Part shown: positions 1 to 10,995 of the stretch, piece by piece | Numbering within the stretch: the first letter of the stretch is position 1 | Layout: each line of letters opens with the position of its first letter | From: Gnetum montanum | Lineage: Eukaryota > Streptophyta > Gnetopsida > Gnetales > Gnetaceae | Assembly (NCBI GenBank): GCA_015680685.1 | Contig: MNCI01022616.1 | Span: 124,364 to 188,363 of the forward strand | Direction of reading: 5' to 3' | Length of the DNA stretch: 64,000 nt | The notes under the pieces: model-generated | Told to the model about the DNA's origin: nothing | What the model saw: the letters and a program-made list of their open reading frames with translations, nothing else | Databases searched by the model: none | Program-made: the position numbers and the translations under genes

Positions 1-329
1 GAGTGATTTATAGTGTTTCTTGACCTGCTACAGCGCAATATTTTGCCTCTAATGATTTATTCAGATCTGTAGGGTTCTAATAATTTCTCTGGAGCATTTG
101 TAGTGTGTTTTCAGATCTGATTATAACACATAAGACTATAAAAGAAAAGGTCTTGGCTAAAGTTTAGTTGACCACTGTTAGAGAAGGTTTGTTATCTAGG
201 ACTCAAAAGTATATATTCTCAGCTATTCTCATTCATTTAAGGAATCAAATTGCTAGAGCAAGAATGAGCTCTCATCGTCTCCTTATTGAGACGAGTCATT
301 AGATCAATTTACTGACAAAATAGCATATT

Positions 330-520
330 TGTAAAATGTGCAAACAAAGCATAGGAGATGACGAACATATCTTTTTTAATTGTAATCGGCTGATTGTTTT
401 CTTTCAAGTTAACCCTATCTGCTTGCGACATTATATCAATGATGTTTTCAATTTTCTTCAAACATATGTTGAGGCTTTGTAACCATCCAACAAATCCTTT
501 GTGACTTCCTGGACATGATA
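330..520 (+). mobile_element. Relic of reverse-transcriptase zinc-binding domain (LINE-type)
   Basis: Translating from 330 gives CKMCKQSIGDDEHIFFNC, the C-x2-C...H-x4-C spacing of the zf-RVT module found downstream of the RT of plant non-LTR retrotransposons, where the pattern is C..C...ET..H.f..C. The frame ends at a TAA about 45 codons on, and the upstream sequence is readable only in another frame. Family assignment rests on this one motif, so it is tentative. Confidence 0.35.
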
Positions 521-1234
521 AAAATTTACAGTTTCTAGTTTCTATAAACAAGTCAGAATTGCCTAGAATCATATGGAATCACAATTTGAAAACACTTGGA
601 ATGAATTAAAATTGCAATCACAATTCCAGCATTGATCAATAATTATATTAGTTGTAATTTGCACCTCTAACATATTTTGAATAAAATACCAACCAAACTT
701 ATCTCCAAATTTTTATCCTTCAAAATTTTCTTTAATGATTATTATGCCATGATATATAGTCTCATTATAGAAACAGTCTAAGCCTTAACCATAGCTATTT
801 AATCCAAAGCTTCCTAGTTGAGAGGTGTATTGATATAACGTCTACTATTACAGTCATAGACGGCCTCTTCCATATTATATGTACAACCAAAAAGACTAAA
901 AATAAAAATAAGAAAATAAGAAAAGGATTCTAGTTGCATTAAGTAAGACTATTGGTAAGATGAATGACATAAGTTTTTATAAAATTAAATAAGTTTAAGA
1001 TACAGCTAATTAGTGTGAACTCCATTCAATTTCAATAGTTTACAATTTGTATAGGGTTATCCAAACTCTTATCATTGAGTAGCCCTTTGCCATTTACAGA
1101 TAATTATATACCAGTTATAAATTTTGGCATTTTAGCTATTTAAAATATTCATATTTAGTATACCTAATTGGATAATACATGCTAAACAAATAAAGATAAT
1201 AGTACTTTATTTTATTTTACAAAGTTAAACTGAT

Positions 1235-1405
1235 TTTTTACAAAAGCCCACTAAGACCCCCTTAGATCAATCAGACAGCACAGTTTTAGAATTCCTCTTA
1301 CAATCTTATTTTAATCCATGAGTCAGCATTGCCCACTGGAATCAAACTTGTAACTTGGAGTTTCCATGCCAAGACTCTAAACACTAACCTAGCACCTCAT
1401 TGTAT
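1235..1405 (-). repeat. tRNA-derived SINE, copy 3
   Basis: The minus strand shows a tRNA-like head with a pol III A-box-like stretch (about 1382-1391, taggttagtg) and a B-box-like stretch (1338-1348, agtttgattcc), about 35 nt apart. It begins caatgagg like the SINE at 21334 and carries a matching gggcaatg motif after the B box. The body has diverged. It is not a functional tRNA because the acceptor and anticodon stems do not form. Confidence 0.5.
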
Positions 1406-1949
1406 TTGTGTTCTTGTATAGAAATATAGCCTATAATGAACACTTATTAATAGATTAACCTAAGAAAAAGAAAAACTCAACAAAGTTGTAAAACATTTGT
1501 TTAGGGATTTATTTTAGTTTTTCTATTTAAGAAACATAACACAGAATAGAGGTATAATTTTTCATGTACAAGAACCTAGAAATGAATAATCAAAGCCTAG
1601 AATTTATTTTTTAAGAATGAAAGGGCCTATAATTTATTAACTATGATCCAACAAAATAATACATTATAATGCTCCATTCTAATATTCTGTCGATTAGCAA
1701 TATTTATTCCCTATGTAACATTTTACTCATAAAATAGACAATTTCTCAATTTTGTAAGCCAAATGAATAGTTTATTTTAATTTATAAATCTAAGCCCCAA
1801 ATGTTCTTCCAAAAAGCTGATTTAAAATATTTGGAATTCCCTCACAGCTATAGTACAGACATCTACATATTGCGCTTCAATAACAACGCACAAAACATTA
1901 AACATAAAACAAAACATTCCAAACAGAGAACATAATTCCTAAGGGGTAA

Positions 1950-3050
1950 AAAATGAAAAACAGAAAAATAAATATGAACAAGTACCTGGCAACCCGACAC
2001 CACCACATCCCTATCCATGACGAATCCAAGCACAAGCCACGCGTTGAGAACGAGCAAGAATGCCGAAAAATGCAAAAGACAAAATAAAGCACTTGCCGTG
2101 TTCCTGCATCGGGGTTTCCACCCCCTCCCTTTTTTTCTCTGCGGGCGGGCCATTTCTGATGACCCTTGCGCTGTATACTCTTGTACTATAATTTCCTGCA
2201 TCGGGGTTAACGCGTTGATATCCGTGAACTTGCGCAGACTCGGATCGATCGTCTTCTTTAGCCGGGACGTACAAGGGCACAATAAAACTTTCTAGAATAG
2301 TCCAGAAACACAGTTACAGTGACGTCCAAAAAGAAGGTATTTTGATATTTTAAGATGCAAGCAGAATTTGGCGAAAATGGTTGATGTGCGCCACCTTCCC
2401 TCTGAACTTGTAAGCGGACGGGCACATCACACGGCATGGAACCACGGTCTTAAGCGCGACAATTATTTCATCCGCAGTATAAACGGTGTTGCTACACTGG
2501 AGAAAATGATCTTGTTCCTCCTACACCAGCGTTTTGCATTTTACAGTGCGTGCAGATGAGTTACAGGAATTAACAAAAATTAAACAAAAACATTGATACG
2601 CTGCTACTTTCTCCTCCTCCTTCTCCCTTGTTTCTCTGCGTTGGTATTGCTATTCCCCACTGGTTCTGTCTGTCTTTGCTGTCAACGCTGCAGATTTTGC
2701 TTAAAGAAAATTGCCTTGCACCGCTCCTCCGCCTTTTGACCGCATCCTATTGCGCATGCATGTTTCATGAAATACGGTACGTTTATTGAAATTTCGTGGA
2801 TTAAATTGTTTTTAATTGCCAATTGGGATCCGCTTCACCCGCTACCCTTAACCACCGCTTTATCCCTTGGCGGCGTAGCTAGAGACAATGTATGCGACTT
2901 AAATACGCCAAATTCGTTAAATAAATTTCTGGGCGTCACCACTAACGGCGAAGATCGTTTCACTTCTTCGAAGGGCGAACAATTTTCCACGCGTTTTCTT
3001 AGAGCCAGGCTGGCATCTTATTCTTGTACTGACCGGCGACGGTGAGTTAT
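1950..3050. other. GC-rich low-copy island, possible gene 5' region
   Basis: Base composition rises sharply against the AT-rich flanks, CpG is retained, and none of the LTR-element vocabulary of the window appears. Several open frames of 60-140 codons overlap on both strands and none matches a family I know. A strong splice-donor-like site (cgacg|gtgagtta) at 3042 ends an open plus-strand frame of 2767-3041, after pyrimidine-rich sequence at 2600-2650, so it could be a leader exon and first intron of a plus-strand gene entering the N gap. A decayed element with high GC is an equal alternative. Confidence 0.35.
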
Positions 3051-3462
3051 AAAGTTATAAGCTAAGTCTTTGAGTAAATATTAGAAAAAAAAAACAAAAA
3101 AGAGTCCAATTTCACGTCCCTTTATCTTCGTAGAGATTATGTTTTGTTGGTAGTTCAAAAGGTGCTTCTTTTTAGAAAAAGAGATCATAAGGGCTATGAA
3201 GATACACTTGGGTTCTATGTTATCCTAGTCATCGCTTCTTTTGAAGAACTACATGGTTTTGGGCTTTGGCCTCCACTCAAGCATCACCCCCTCTATCTAG
3301 AGCAAGGTATAAGGCTAGATGTGTGTAATATAAAGGTGCATCTTAGTTCTTTTAAGAAATGATGTGTTTGTGAATGTTATGTATTTATATCATGTTTGTC
3401 CTATTCCTTATATAATTATTTGCAGTGTCCTCACAGTGTTCCTAACAATTAACCTAACTCGT

Positions 3463-4358
3463 NNNNNNNNNNNNNNNNNNNNNNNNNNNNNNNNNNNNNN
3501 NNNNNNNNNNNNNNNNNNNNNNNNNNNNNNNNNNNNNNNNNNNNNNNNNNNNNNNNNNNNNNNNNNNNNNNNNNNNNNNNNNNNNNNNNNNNNNNNNNNN
3601 NNNNNNNNNNNNNNNNNNNNNNNNNNNNNNNNNNNNNNNNNNNNNNNNNNNNNNNNNNNNNNNNNNNNNNNNNNNNNNNNNNNNNNNNNNNNNNNNNNNN
3701 NNNNNNNNNNNNNNNNNNNNNNNNNNNNNNNNNNNNNNNNNNNNNNNNNNNNNNNNNNNNNNNNNNNNNNNNNNNNNNNNNNNNNNNNNNNNNNNNNNNN
3801 NNNNNNNNNNNNNNNNNNNNNNNNNNNNNNNNNNNNNNNNNNNNNNNNNNNNNNNNNNNNNNNNNNNNNNNNNNNNNNNNNNNNNNNNNNNNNNNNNNNN
3901 NNNNNNNNNNNNNNNNNNNNNNNNNNNNNNNNNNNNNNNNNNNNNNNNNNNNNNNNNNNNNNNNNNNNNNNNNNNNNNNNNNNNNNNNNNNNNNNNNNNN
4001 NNNNNNNNNNNNNNNNNNNNNNNNNNNNNNNNNNNNNNNNNNNNNNNNNNNNNNNNNNNNNNNNNNNNNNNNNNNNNNNNNNNNNNNNNNNNNNNNNNNN
4101 NNNNNNNNNNNNNNNNNNNNNNNNNNNNNNNNNNNNNNNNNNNNNNNNNNNNNNNNNNNNNNNNNNNNNNNNNNNNNNNNNNNNNNNNNNNNNNNNNNNN
4201 NNNNNNNNNNNNNNNNNNNNNNNNNNNNNNNNNNNNNNNNNNNNNNNNNNNNNNNNNNNNNNNNNNNNNNNNNNNNNNNNNNNNNNNNNNNNNNNNNNNN
4301 NNNNNNNNNNNNNNNNNNNNNNNNNNNNNNNNNNNNNNNNNNNNNNNNNNNNNNNNNN
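3463..4358. other. Assembly gap (896 N)
   Basis: Run of N. By position it hides most of the 5' LTR of element 1a. Long open frames spanning it are artefacts. Confidence 0.99.
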
Positions 4359-4646
4359 GCTAGGTAATTTAGACTTAGTGCATTAGTTAGAGTTAGCCTT
4401 AGTTTCTCAACCCTTCCCTCATTAGTATAGAAGACATAAAAACATAAAAGACCATAAAAATCATATACCTCAAACTTGCTTAACCATACACCACGACAAC
4501 TACAAGTAAGTCTAGGAAGACAACGAATAATTAACCCTAAGTATTCCATGGGGCATGTAGGCATTTAATCTGCGGAGTTCGACCTGATCGCGTGTGAAAA
4601 CGCTCGTATTCGTATGGTTGAGTGTAGGGGTATCTCGCTACTCATC
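4359..4646 (+). repeat. Element 1a 5' LTR, 3' part
   Basis: The segment ends CTACTCATCA and is followed two bases later by a primer-binding site, so it is the U5 end of an LTR. It is the reverse complement, at about 90% by eye, of the LTR of copy 1b (18343 onward) and shares the terminal block with LTRs at 20135, 55830-56017 and 61102. The terminal CTCATCA pairs with TGATGAG at the other LTR end of the family (seen at 55218). The U3 part and promoter are lost in the gap. Confidence 0.85.
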
Positions 4647-4648
4647 AT

Positions 4649-4666
4649 TGGCATCATTGTCAGGGA
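4649..4666 (+). promoter_or_regulatory. Primer-binding site of element 1a (tRNA-Asp-like)
   Basis: tggcatcattgtcaggga lies two bases after the LTR end. It resembles the plant Athila primer site complementary to the 3' end of tRNA-Asp (TGGCGCCGTTGCCGGGGA), with four to five mismatches. Copies at 18323-18340 and 20115-20133 carry other mismatches from the same pattern. Confidence 0.65.
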
Positions 4667-4791
4667 CTAAGTGTTTGTGCGCCGAATAGAACATAAAGGA
4701 TTTCACTCACATCGTTGTGAGCCTCAACGAACCTTCAGGTTAATTAATTAAACAAGAATTTATATAACAGTGAAATAGCACACTGATAAAA

Positions 4792-6596
4792 ATGACTTCT
4801 TCTCACAAAAGTAATTCACCACCTAGGACTAACACTAGAGACAATCGACAACATACAACACAACCAAAATCAACCAAGTCCTAAACAATACAGGATAGTT
4901 TATACTCATCCCGATGAGTATATTCTGAACTTTACCTTTATTCTCCATTAAGACGAACAACTGCGATGGAGAGATCTACAAGGTAACATTGTGTTACCCT
5001 CAGATCGATCAATCCCTAACATGCTCTTCCGTTCTTTGGCACAAATTGGCATGCAAGAACTATTTACTGAATACGTTGCTGAGGATTTTGATATGAGGGA
5101 TTATCATCCCACAAATGCACAACATATGAGGCACTTAAGGCAGGAGAGTCAACATACACTGTTGAAGGGCAAGGTCCCGCACGTCCTTAGCAAAATAGGA
5201 GACGAGGAACCCCTTATAATAGGTTCTTTTGCAAATGATGTTCCCCCTCCTAATGATGGTGAGGAGGTAAGGCATCAGAACCTACGCTCAACGATCCATA
5301 ACACTGGTTTTGATCCCCGTGAATGCCAACTGTTCACGGAGGGAACAACAACTCACGCTAAGGATGAGCACCTTGATCGTTATAATGATCAGGGCCAAAG
5401 TAGCCGAAGAGAAGGTAAGAAACATCGCCATGGTGATGGCTCCCTTCTTCTTCTCCTTCATCTCACCACTCATCCTCTCCTTCCACATCTAAGCGTAGCC
5501 ATCGTGAACATAATGGTGAGGGTAAAGGTAAGGAAGACAAGAGACCTTGACGGGAAAGTCGAGAGAGAGGACAAGGGCAAGGATGTAGGGAGAGTAGGGA
5601 ACCACGAAGACATCACAAGCGTCATGAAAGTGATGATCATGACGAGCCCCTACTCGCAACCCGAAGTATGCTTGACATCATAGAGGCTGTTAGGATTCCA
5701 ACAAGGCACTTAAAAGACAGTTGGATCAAGCGTTTAAATATGAATAATATCCCATATTTTGAAGGGGGATAAAACGCTGATCCACAGCATCATTTACAAG
5801 CATTCCATGATGTCTGTGCCTTGCAAAATATAGAAAATGAGTGGCAAAAGCTTAAGTTGTTCCCAAGGACACTCATCAAAGAAGCAAAGAGTTGGTACCA
5901 GTCCTTAGAACTGGAAACCATTAGGAGGTGGAGTATGATGCTAGAACTCTTCAACGATAAATATCAGTTGTACTCCAAAGTGTCCAATTTGCGTAAGCAG
6001 ATCCAAGGCGAGAAACAAGGTACTTATGAACCCTTGGATGCTGCTATGGCCTACTACTATACATTGTTACATCGTTGCCCGAGCCGTCGGTACACTCAAT
6101 GGGATCAACTTTGCCACATCGTGGATGGGCTAAGGCATGAAATGAGAAGAACCCTTGGGACTTATTCCCAAGGGAGACTATCACAACTTAGAGCCCATGA
6201 AGTACAATACTTGTTGTAACAAGCAGCATAAGAAGAGGGTGAACTACATAAGAGGGAAAGTGCGGAAGAATACAACTACGATCCATCCCTTCGAAAGAAG
6301 GGAGTGAAATTCTGTGATGAGGAGGATGAGTCACCACTCGAAGAGTTGGTGAACCGAAAAACCTTGCCGATCCAAAAATTAACAACCGAGGTATTGGCCA
6401 AGGTGGACCAAATGTGGGATTCCTTAGACTCAAGAATTGAAATAGTCTTGAAAATTGTGGAAGAGTCTAAGGAGGAACAAAGTAGTGACAAAGGTAAAAC
6501 AAAGCGGAGAAATTTGAACCCTGCACATAACAAAGGTAAGGGGAAAATTCCTATCTCCGATGAGGCTGTGGACTCTGACACAGACGATGAAGATCT
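4792..6596 (+). pseudogene. gag: Athila-like gag, element 1a
   Basis: Capsid polyprotein of a family 1 retrotransposon, which packages element RNA in cytoplasmic particles. ATG 4792 (MTSSHKSNS) is shared with copy 1b at 18199. The frame passes several stops and shifts near 5430. Visible parts in order: a polar N-terminus, a segment with QIGMQELFTEYVAEDFDMRDYHP, a basic Arg/Asp/His-rich stretch (5480-5660), and the retrotransposon gag domain (5700-6220: LQAFHD, WYQSLELETI, F-x-x-K-Y). An acidic tail ends at 6596. The zinc-knuckle region expected next (present in 1b) is missing because the sequence switches abruptly to the tail of a minus-strand gene. A TAA after EGG near 5770 is shared with 1b. 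Confidence 0.8.
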
Positions 6597-9023
6597 GGCT
6601 TTATCCTTGTATTCGTGAAGGTTTGTTAGCCATTGAGCCAAGTTGGTTGCGACATTTTTCTATCCCTGGTAGCTGGCTTTTACCACCTCAAGTTCAAAAT
6701 TTGCAACATCCAGTTTTTCTAATAGCTTCTTGCATTCTGCAAATTCTGCTTCGTATATGATGTGGTTGGTTGCTACCTACTACTCAAGCTCTAACCTTGG
6801 GTGCCCTGCTGTTAACATGGCAAGGTTGGCATATCTTAAATTCGTCAACTTCATGTACTCTGTTAAGTCTTGAATCTCCAGGTCTCGGTTCTTAACTTCT
6901 GCTTGGTGGACGAAGGCATATGTGAACAATATGGCTCACCAATTAGTGTGTTGAGCACTGATAGTATTGATCTAAGCCTTGGCCATATGAATCTCCTTTT
7001 CTAGGATTTATTTATACATCCCCACCTGATCTCGGAAGTGCTCCTTCAGCTTTTCATGTCGTTTAGCCTCATTCTGCCACTTGCTTATCTCAATTACTGA
7101 CTTTTAACGAATGGTGCATACCTCCTCCATCAAGAGGGTTTAATTTTCTCTGGCTAAATGCCTTACATCTCTATTGACCTGGATAAATTGTTCTCGTAAT
7201 TAATGAAAGTGTTCATTGAGAACATTCTTTTGCTTTTCTACAGTAGTCAACCAAAGGTTGTCTACAACCAGCTGCTTGTTCTCTTCTTGTAAGGCTTTGA
7301 GTGCCTTAAGATGCGCATGAGTTTGCACCTGTGCTATGGAGGCATCCCAAATAGCCTTCTCCTTTTCATCAGCCACCCTTTTATTCTCTGCGATTAACTT
7401 GGTTAGTTACTCCATTCTAAAATTTTCTAGCTAGTCTGCGAGAACAAATTGTAGAGGGTCCTATTGTGATGCTTGTAAGGCCACGAGCTGCTCTTGTAGT
7501 CTTTGCAGTTCTGCTTCCACATGCTTGGCCCTCACTTTGGATAAGACCAACTTCCCCTTTGTGGAAATGAGGTCTAATTGAATTGCTATAACATCCTGAG
7601 GGATGTCAAATAGGGACATCATTGCTTGCCCTGTTTGAAGCAATCGATCAAGCACATCCTCATGTTCCGCAAGAGTCATTGAGGTTCTGGACAAAGTTTG
7701 AGCATCGTGTGCTTCTGTGAAATTTGCTAGTGGCACAATAGGTACATTAAAGGATTCTTTGATGTTGCAGCTCCTACGGCATTCTGGTGTTGCATGACCA
7801 CCACTGTGGCACCTTCACCAGTCTCNACGATCCAACGAAACAGTAGGCTGAATGGCATCATCGATGATGTGGAAGAGGTTTACGTCATCATGACTTCCCC
7901 AACTGACCATCTCAAAGATGGTCCTGAGATGGCTCATTGACGGTCTATAGTCTTGCCACAGTGGCAGTTGATTCTAGCCTATGCTAGGCCCTACTTCTTA
8001 TTTTTGGCTAGGACCTATGGCTGGAGGTTGAATGGGTCTTGCAAGTTGAGTTGCAGTTGGTCCAGCCATCTGTTCTTCTTCTTGTTTCGATCCCAACCCT
8101 TCGCCAATGCTTTTCCTTGGACCTAGCACCTTTAGCGATTCAACATATGAAGCAGTTTGGGCTTTTTGGAGGACAGCATTAGTGTATCCCCAAATATCAG
8201 CACGTTGTTAAAGTTTTCTGATAAGACAAGGGAAAGGCAACACCATTTTCCCTATCGTTCGTTCCTTGAACCACCTTGGGATCTCTGTCAAATATAGATG
8301 GGGCAAGTTAGTGTTAACCTTTCCCATCAACACTGCACAACCTCTGGCCACATACGTTGATATTCTTTTCAAGTCCTTTGTGGGGAAGAGGTGATATGTA
8401 CTGATCTTGAAGTAAACCCTCTCTTCCGTTGTCAATTCACCAAATGTTTTATCTCTGCCATAAGCCTTCTCCAACCAATCCTTTTGCACATTGGGGTCTG
8501 AACGGGTGGATAACCGAGCAACCTTGGGCCCTATATTGGAAAGATTTAACACTTCTGAAATGGCCTATGTAGAGAATTCAACTGTTACACCACAAATATT
8601 AACTGTGGTGCCTTGCTCCTTATTATGCCAAAATTGGTACGTCTCTCCTAGGTACCAAGCACCGCTTTCAGAGAGGATAGGCCATAAGGGAGACCCTTTT
8701 AGGTGATCCCTAATGGCCTCAAGAGTGAACTCTACAAATGATTCAAAGTTCAATTCCAAAATCACTGCAGCAAATGTGGACTTCTCATGGATAGCCTGAA
8801 CACACTCTTGGGGCAACGTGAGCTATTTTCCTGGTTCAGGTATTGCAGCAGCTCCTCCTTCTACTTGCCCGGACTATCCAGTAGGAGGTTCTTCTTGATG
8901 AATGCTGAATGATTGCTCCTCCTATTCTATATGTTATCCAGCAGGACCTTGTCTTCCACCTCTCTGAGCTTGTTTGCTTCCACCTTGGGTAGGACCTTCC
9001 TATTATCCACGTTTTAGGACCAT
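6597..9023 (-). pseudogene. Antisense-type extra gene (Tat aORF-like), heavily nonsense-mutated
   Basis: One minus-strand frame can be followed from ATG 9023 to the breakpoint at 6597, with a frame change near 7740-7826 (N at 7826). The N-terminus is Gln/Gly-rich. Next comes a globular region (about 8820-8210) with FVEFTLEAI, TYQFWHNKEQG, GVTVEFS and FPTKDLKRI, the layout of the extra 'plant transposon' ORFs of Tat-type elements and of the middle domain of the gene at 29243-33602. A Pro/Gln-rich linker follows, then about 380 residues of predicted coiled coil (e.g. KVRAKHVEAELQRLQEQL). About twenty in-frame stops interrupt it; all but one (TGA, 6938) are TAA or TAG, mostly in Gln-rich context. 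There is no FCP1-like part. The real 3' end is lost where it abuts element 1a gag tail to tail. Confidence 0.6.
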
Positions 9024-9510
9024 CTGGAATTACATGGGTCAAGCATTAGTAAGGTTGTTTTTGCAATTGAGTTATACCTTACTGCTAGCCTTAATTAATG
9101 ATCTTATGTTATCACGTGTGATAGTGCCTGAAAGTTTGTAATAATGAGTCCTGTGACTTAGGTGGTTTCCATTTTAGTTTCCTGCTATACCTAGGGTTAA
9201 ATGATTTTTAGGCACAATTATTCTAAGTGTTAGAGTTAATTACCCTAAATGATGTCCCTTGGGTGATGATAAATTTCAAAAAAGTTAGGCACTTTTCAAC
9301 AAGTATCCCTCCCCCACGACTAAGCTAAACACTTTGGGTTCAAGTAGGTTCAGATGGAATGAAAATTAGAGTACCAGCGAGCGAGATATGGTGGAAAAAG
9401 CAAGGGTTGCTCAATCGCAAGTCGTAGAAGCAATATTTAAAAACTCCCTTGTGTGAATGAGAAAATGATGCTAAGTGTTGTGGGGGGTGGGGGGGGGGGC
9501 CGGGGATCAC
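9024..9510 (-). other. Leader region of the 6597-9023 gene
   Basis: Non-coding sequence between the TATA box at 9511 and the ATG at 9023. A splice-acceptor-like catgtaattccag directly precedes the ATG, so an intron in the leader is plausible. A PPT-like agtcgtgggggagg lies on the minus strand near 9312-9330, and a G-run (9481-9500 on the plus strand) sits just after the TATA box. Transcript structure is inferred only. Confidence 0.35.
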
Positions 9511-9600
9511 CTATTTATAGGTGGTGGGGATGCGATATCGTGTACAATACATCGCGTACGCAATATCCTGTTTGACACGATATTGCGTATGCAATATCAC
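9511..9600 (-). promoter_or_regulatory. TATA box with upstream GATATC palindromes
   Basis: ctataaatag (9511-9520) reads as a TATA box on the minus strand. Directly upstream (9530-9600) are several gcgatatcgtg / gcaatatc motifs, including a cgcgtacgcaatatc block. The same pair, palindromes then TATA, occurs in the U3 of family 1 LTRs at 55225-55310, 19192-19340 and 20871-20960. It would drive the minus-strand gene ending at 6597. It could instead be a piece of family 1 LTR; I see no TGATGAG terminus near it. Confidence 0.5.
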
Positions 9601-10940
9601 ATCCCTAATGGCATGAGACACCACGAAAATACCGAATTTTTAGAGGATTTTCTTGAAATTAACATGTTACATGGAGGACATTAGTGATTAATAAGGGGTC
9701 AAGGGTAATTTCATTAATTTGAAAGGCACCATTAATGATGATGGTGTGGATTGTCTTATTAAAACCTTGGGTGATTAAGAAAAAGGGAATGGAATAGTAC
9801 ATAGGAACATTGAAATTCAGAGGGATAATAGTAGGGAAAGAACGTTATGAAAAATTATGCTGAGGGTAAGAAATGATGTGTGTGAGCTATGTCATAAGTG
9901 AGGATTACAAAAAATTACACAAATGGGTCCTCCCCAAAGTAGGTTTCAACCTATAATGCCCTTGTGTAACCACACTTAAAGTGTCTATGGGCACTAGAAG
10001 GGTTATATGTAATTTGCACTAACTCCACAAAACACACACATGTAAATATCACCAGAATGAGATAAGAATTATATGTTACACACAACATGAGCTATAATTA
10101 CATGAACAGTGAGATGAGACGAAGTATAAAAAGGGATCGTAGAGATTGGGACATGAGGTAACTGACTTAGGGAACAGGGAATCCTGCGTGTAAAGCATGA
10201 TTAAAGTGTCATTAACCCGTCGTTCCAAGATTAGGATCAAGTCCATTCCTCTAATCAATGACATCACATTGTTTCATCCCATGATAACAACTATCAGAGT
10301 ACCATAACAACAAGGCATATGATCACTTTACTTTCTCTCTTTTTTTTTCCTTTCTCTCTTTTTTTTTTCACTTTACTGAAACTAGAGAAGCTGCCAACCT
10401 TTAGGCATGGGTGCATGCCTTTCTAGTGGGACCCCCTAGAACAAAATTTAATTTTTGGATGCCCTTTTGATTATTCTTACTCCCATTTTTTGTTAGATCT
10501 ACAAGGATCTTAGTACAACCACATTGCATGATAACTCCCACAGACGTCACCAAAGAGAATCTGCAAGTCCCCTTGATGTCACACCCTAATCATTTCCTCT
10601 TGGTCCATCCTTCTTCATTCTAGGTACAATGAACATGAAATTAATTTTAAGTTTTTAAGAATTTCAAGAATGTCACTATACCCTCAAACCGAACCTCTTA
10701 TTTATAGAGTGGATGAGTGGGTGTAATGGGCTCACTGTTCAAATAATTGATCACTCAAGACTTAATAACATAGAACACACCTCAACCAATGATCCACATG
10801 AGTGTTTATTCATAGATGATATTACTCACAAAAAGATAAAAAATACCAAAAATATTAAAAGACAAAAAGATAAAACAAAAAGTTGAAAAATTGAAAAACT
10901 AGAAAACAAAATGTTGTAAAATCAAAGAAAATAAAAAGTG
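9601..10940. other. Non-coding stretch, decayed LTR-like
   Basis: No supportable ORF. It contains a pyrimidine tract (10329-10372) and a minus-strand TATA-like ctataaataagagg (10694-10707) identical in core to the family 1 LTR TATA boxes. It probably holds the decayed 3' LTR of copy 1c, but I cannot place its ends. Confidence 0.35.
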
Positions 10941-10965
10941 GTTATTAATCCTGCTTATCATTAAA

Positions 10966-10995
10966 ATGGGGGATATCCCCCATAACTAAACAGTT
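10966..10995 (-). promoter_or_regulatory. PPT-like tract containing an 18-bp perfect palindrome (copy 1c)
   Basis: The minus strand reads tttagttatgggggatatc, close to the polypurine tract before the 3' LTR of element 1d (tttagtcgtgggggta). The bases ATGGGGGATATCCCCCAT (10966-10983) are a perfect palindrome, unlike the other PPTs. Confidence 0.45.

Larger units (their letters stand above)
1..1860. other. AT-rich intergenic DNA with TE relics
   Basis: Very AT-rich sequence with no ORF I can support. It contains a short LINE-like zinc-binding relic near 330-520 and a tRNA-derived SINE near 1235-1405, described separately. The remainder shows no recognisable coding or structural signal. Confidence 0.6.

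Noticed and set aside
1863-2282. 139-codon minus-strand ORF
   Set aside because: Two other frames are also open here and its C-terminal half is low-complexity Phe/Leu/Cys; no family recognised.
3364-4564. Open frames of 340-370 codons across the first N gap, and similar ones across the other gaps
   Set aside because: They consist almost entirely of N; the flanking residues are LTR or integrase sequence in the wrong frame.
6597-9023. Alternative genetic code with TAA/TAG as glutamine
   Set aside because: The surroundings are plant retroelements, TGA also occurs, and other genes of the window use TAA/TAG as ordinary stops; cytosine deamination explains the bias.
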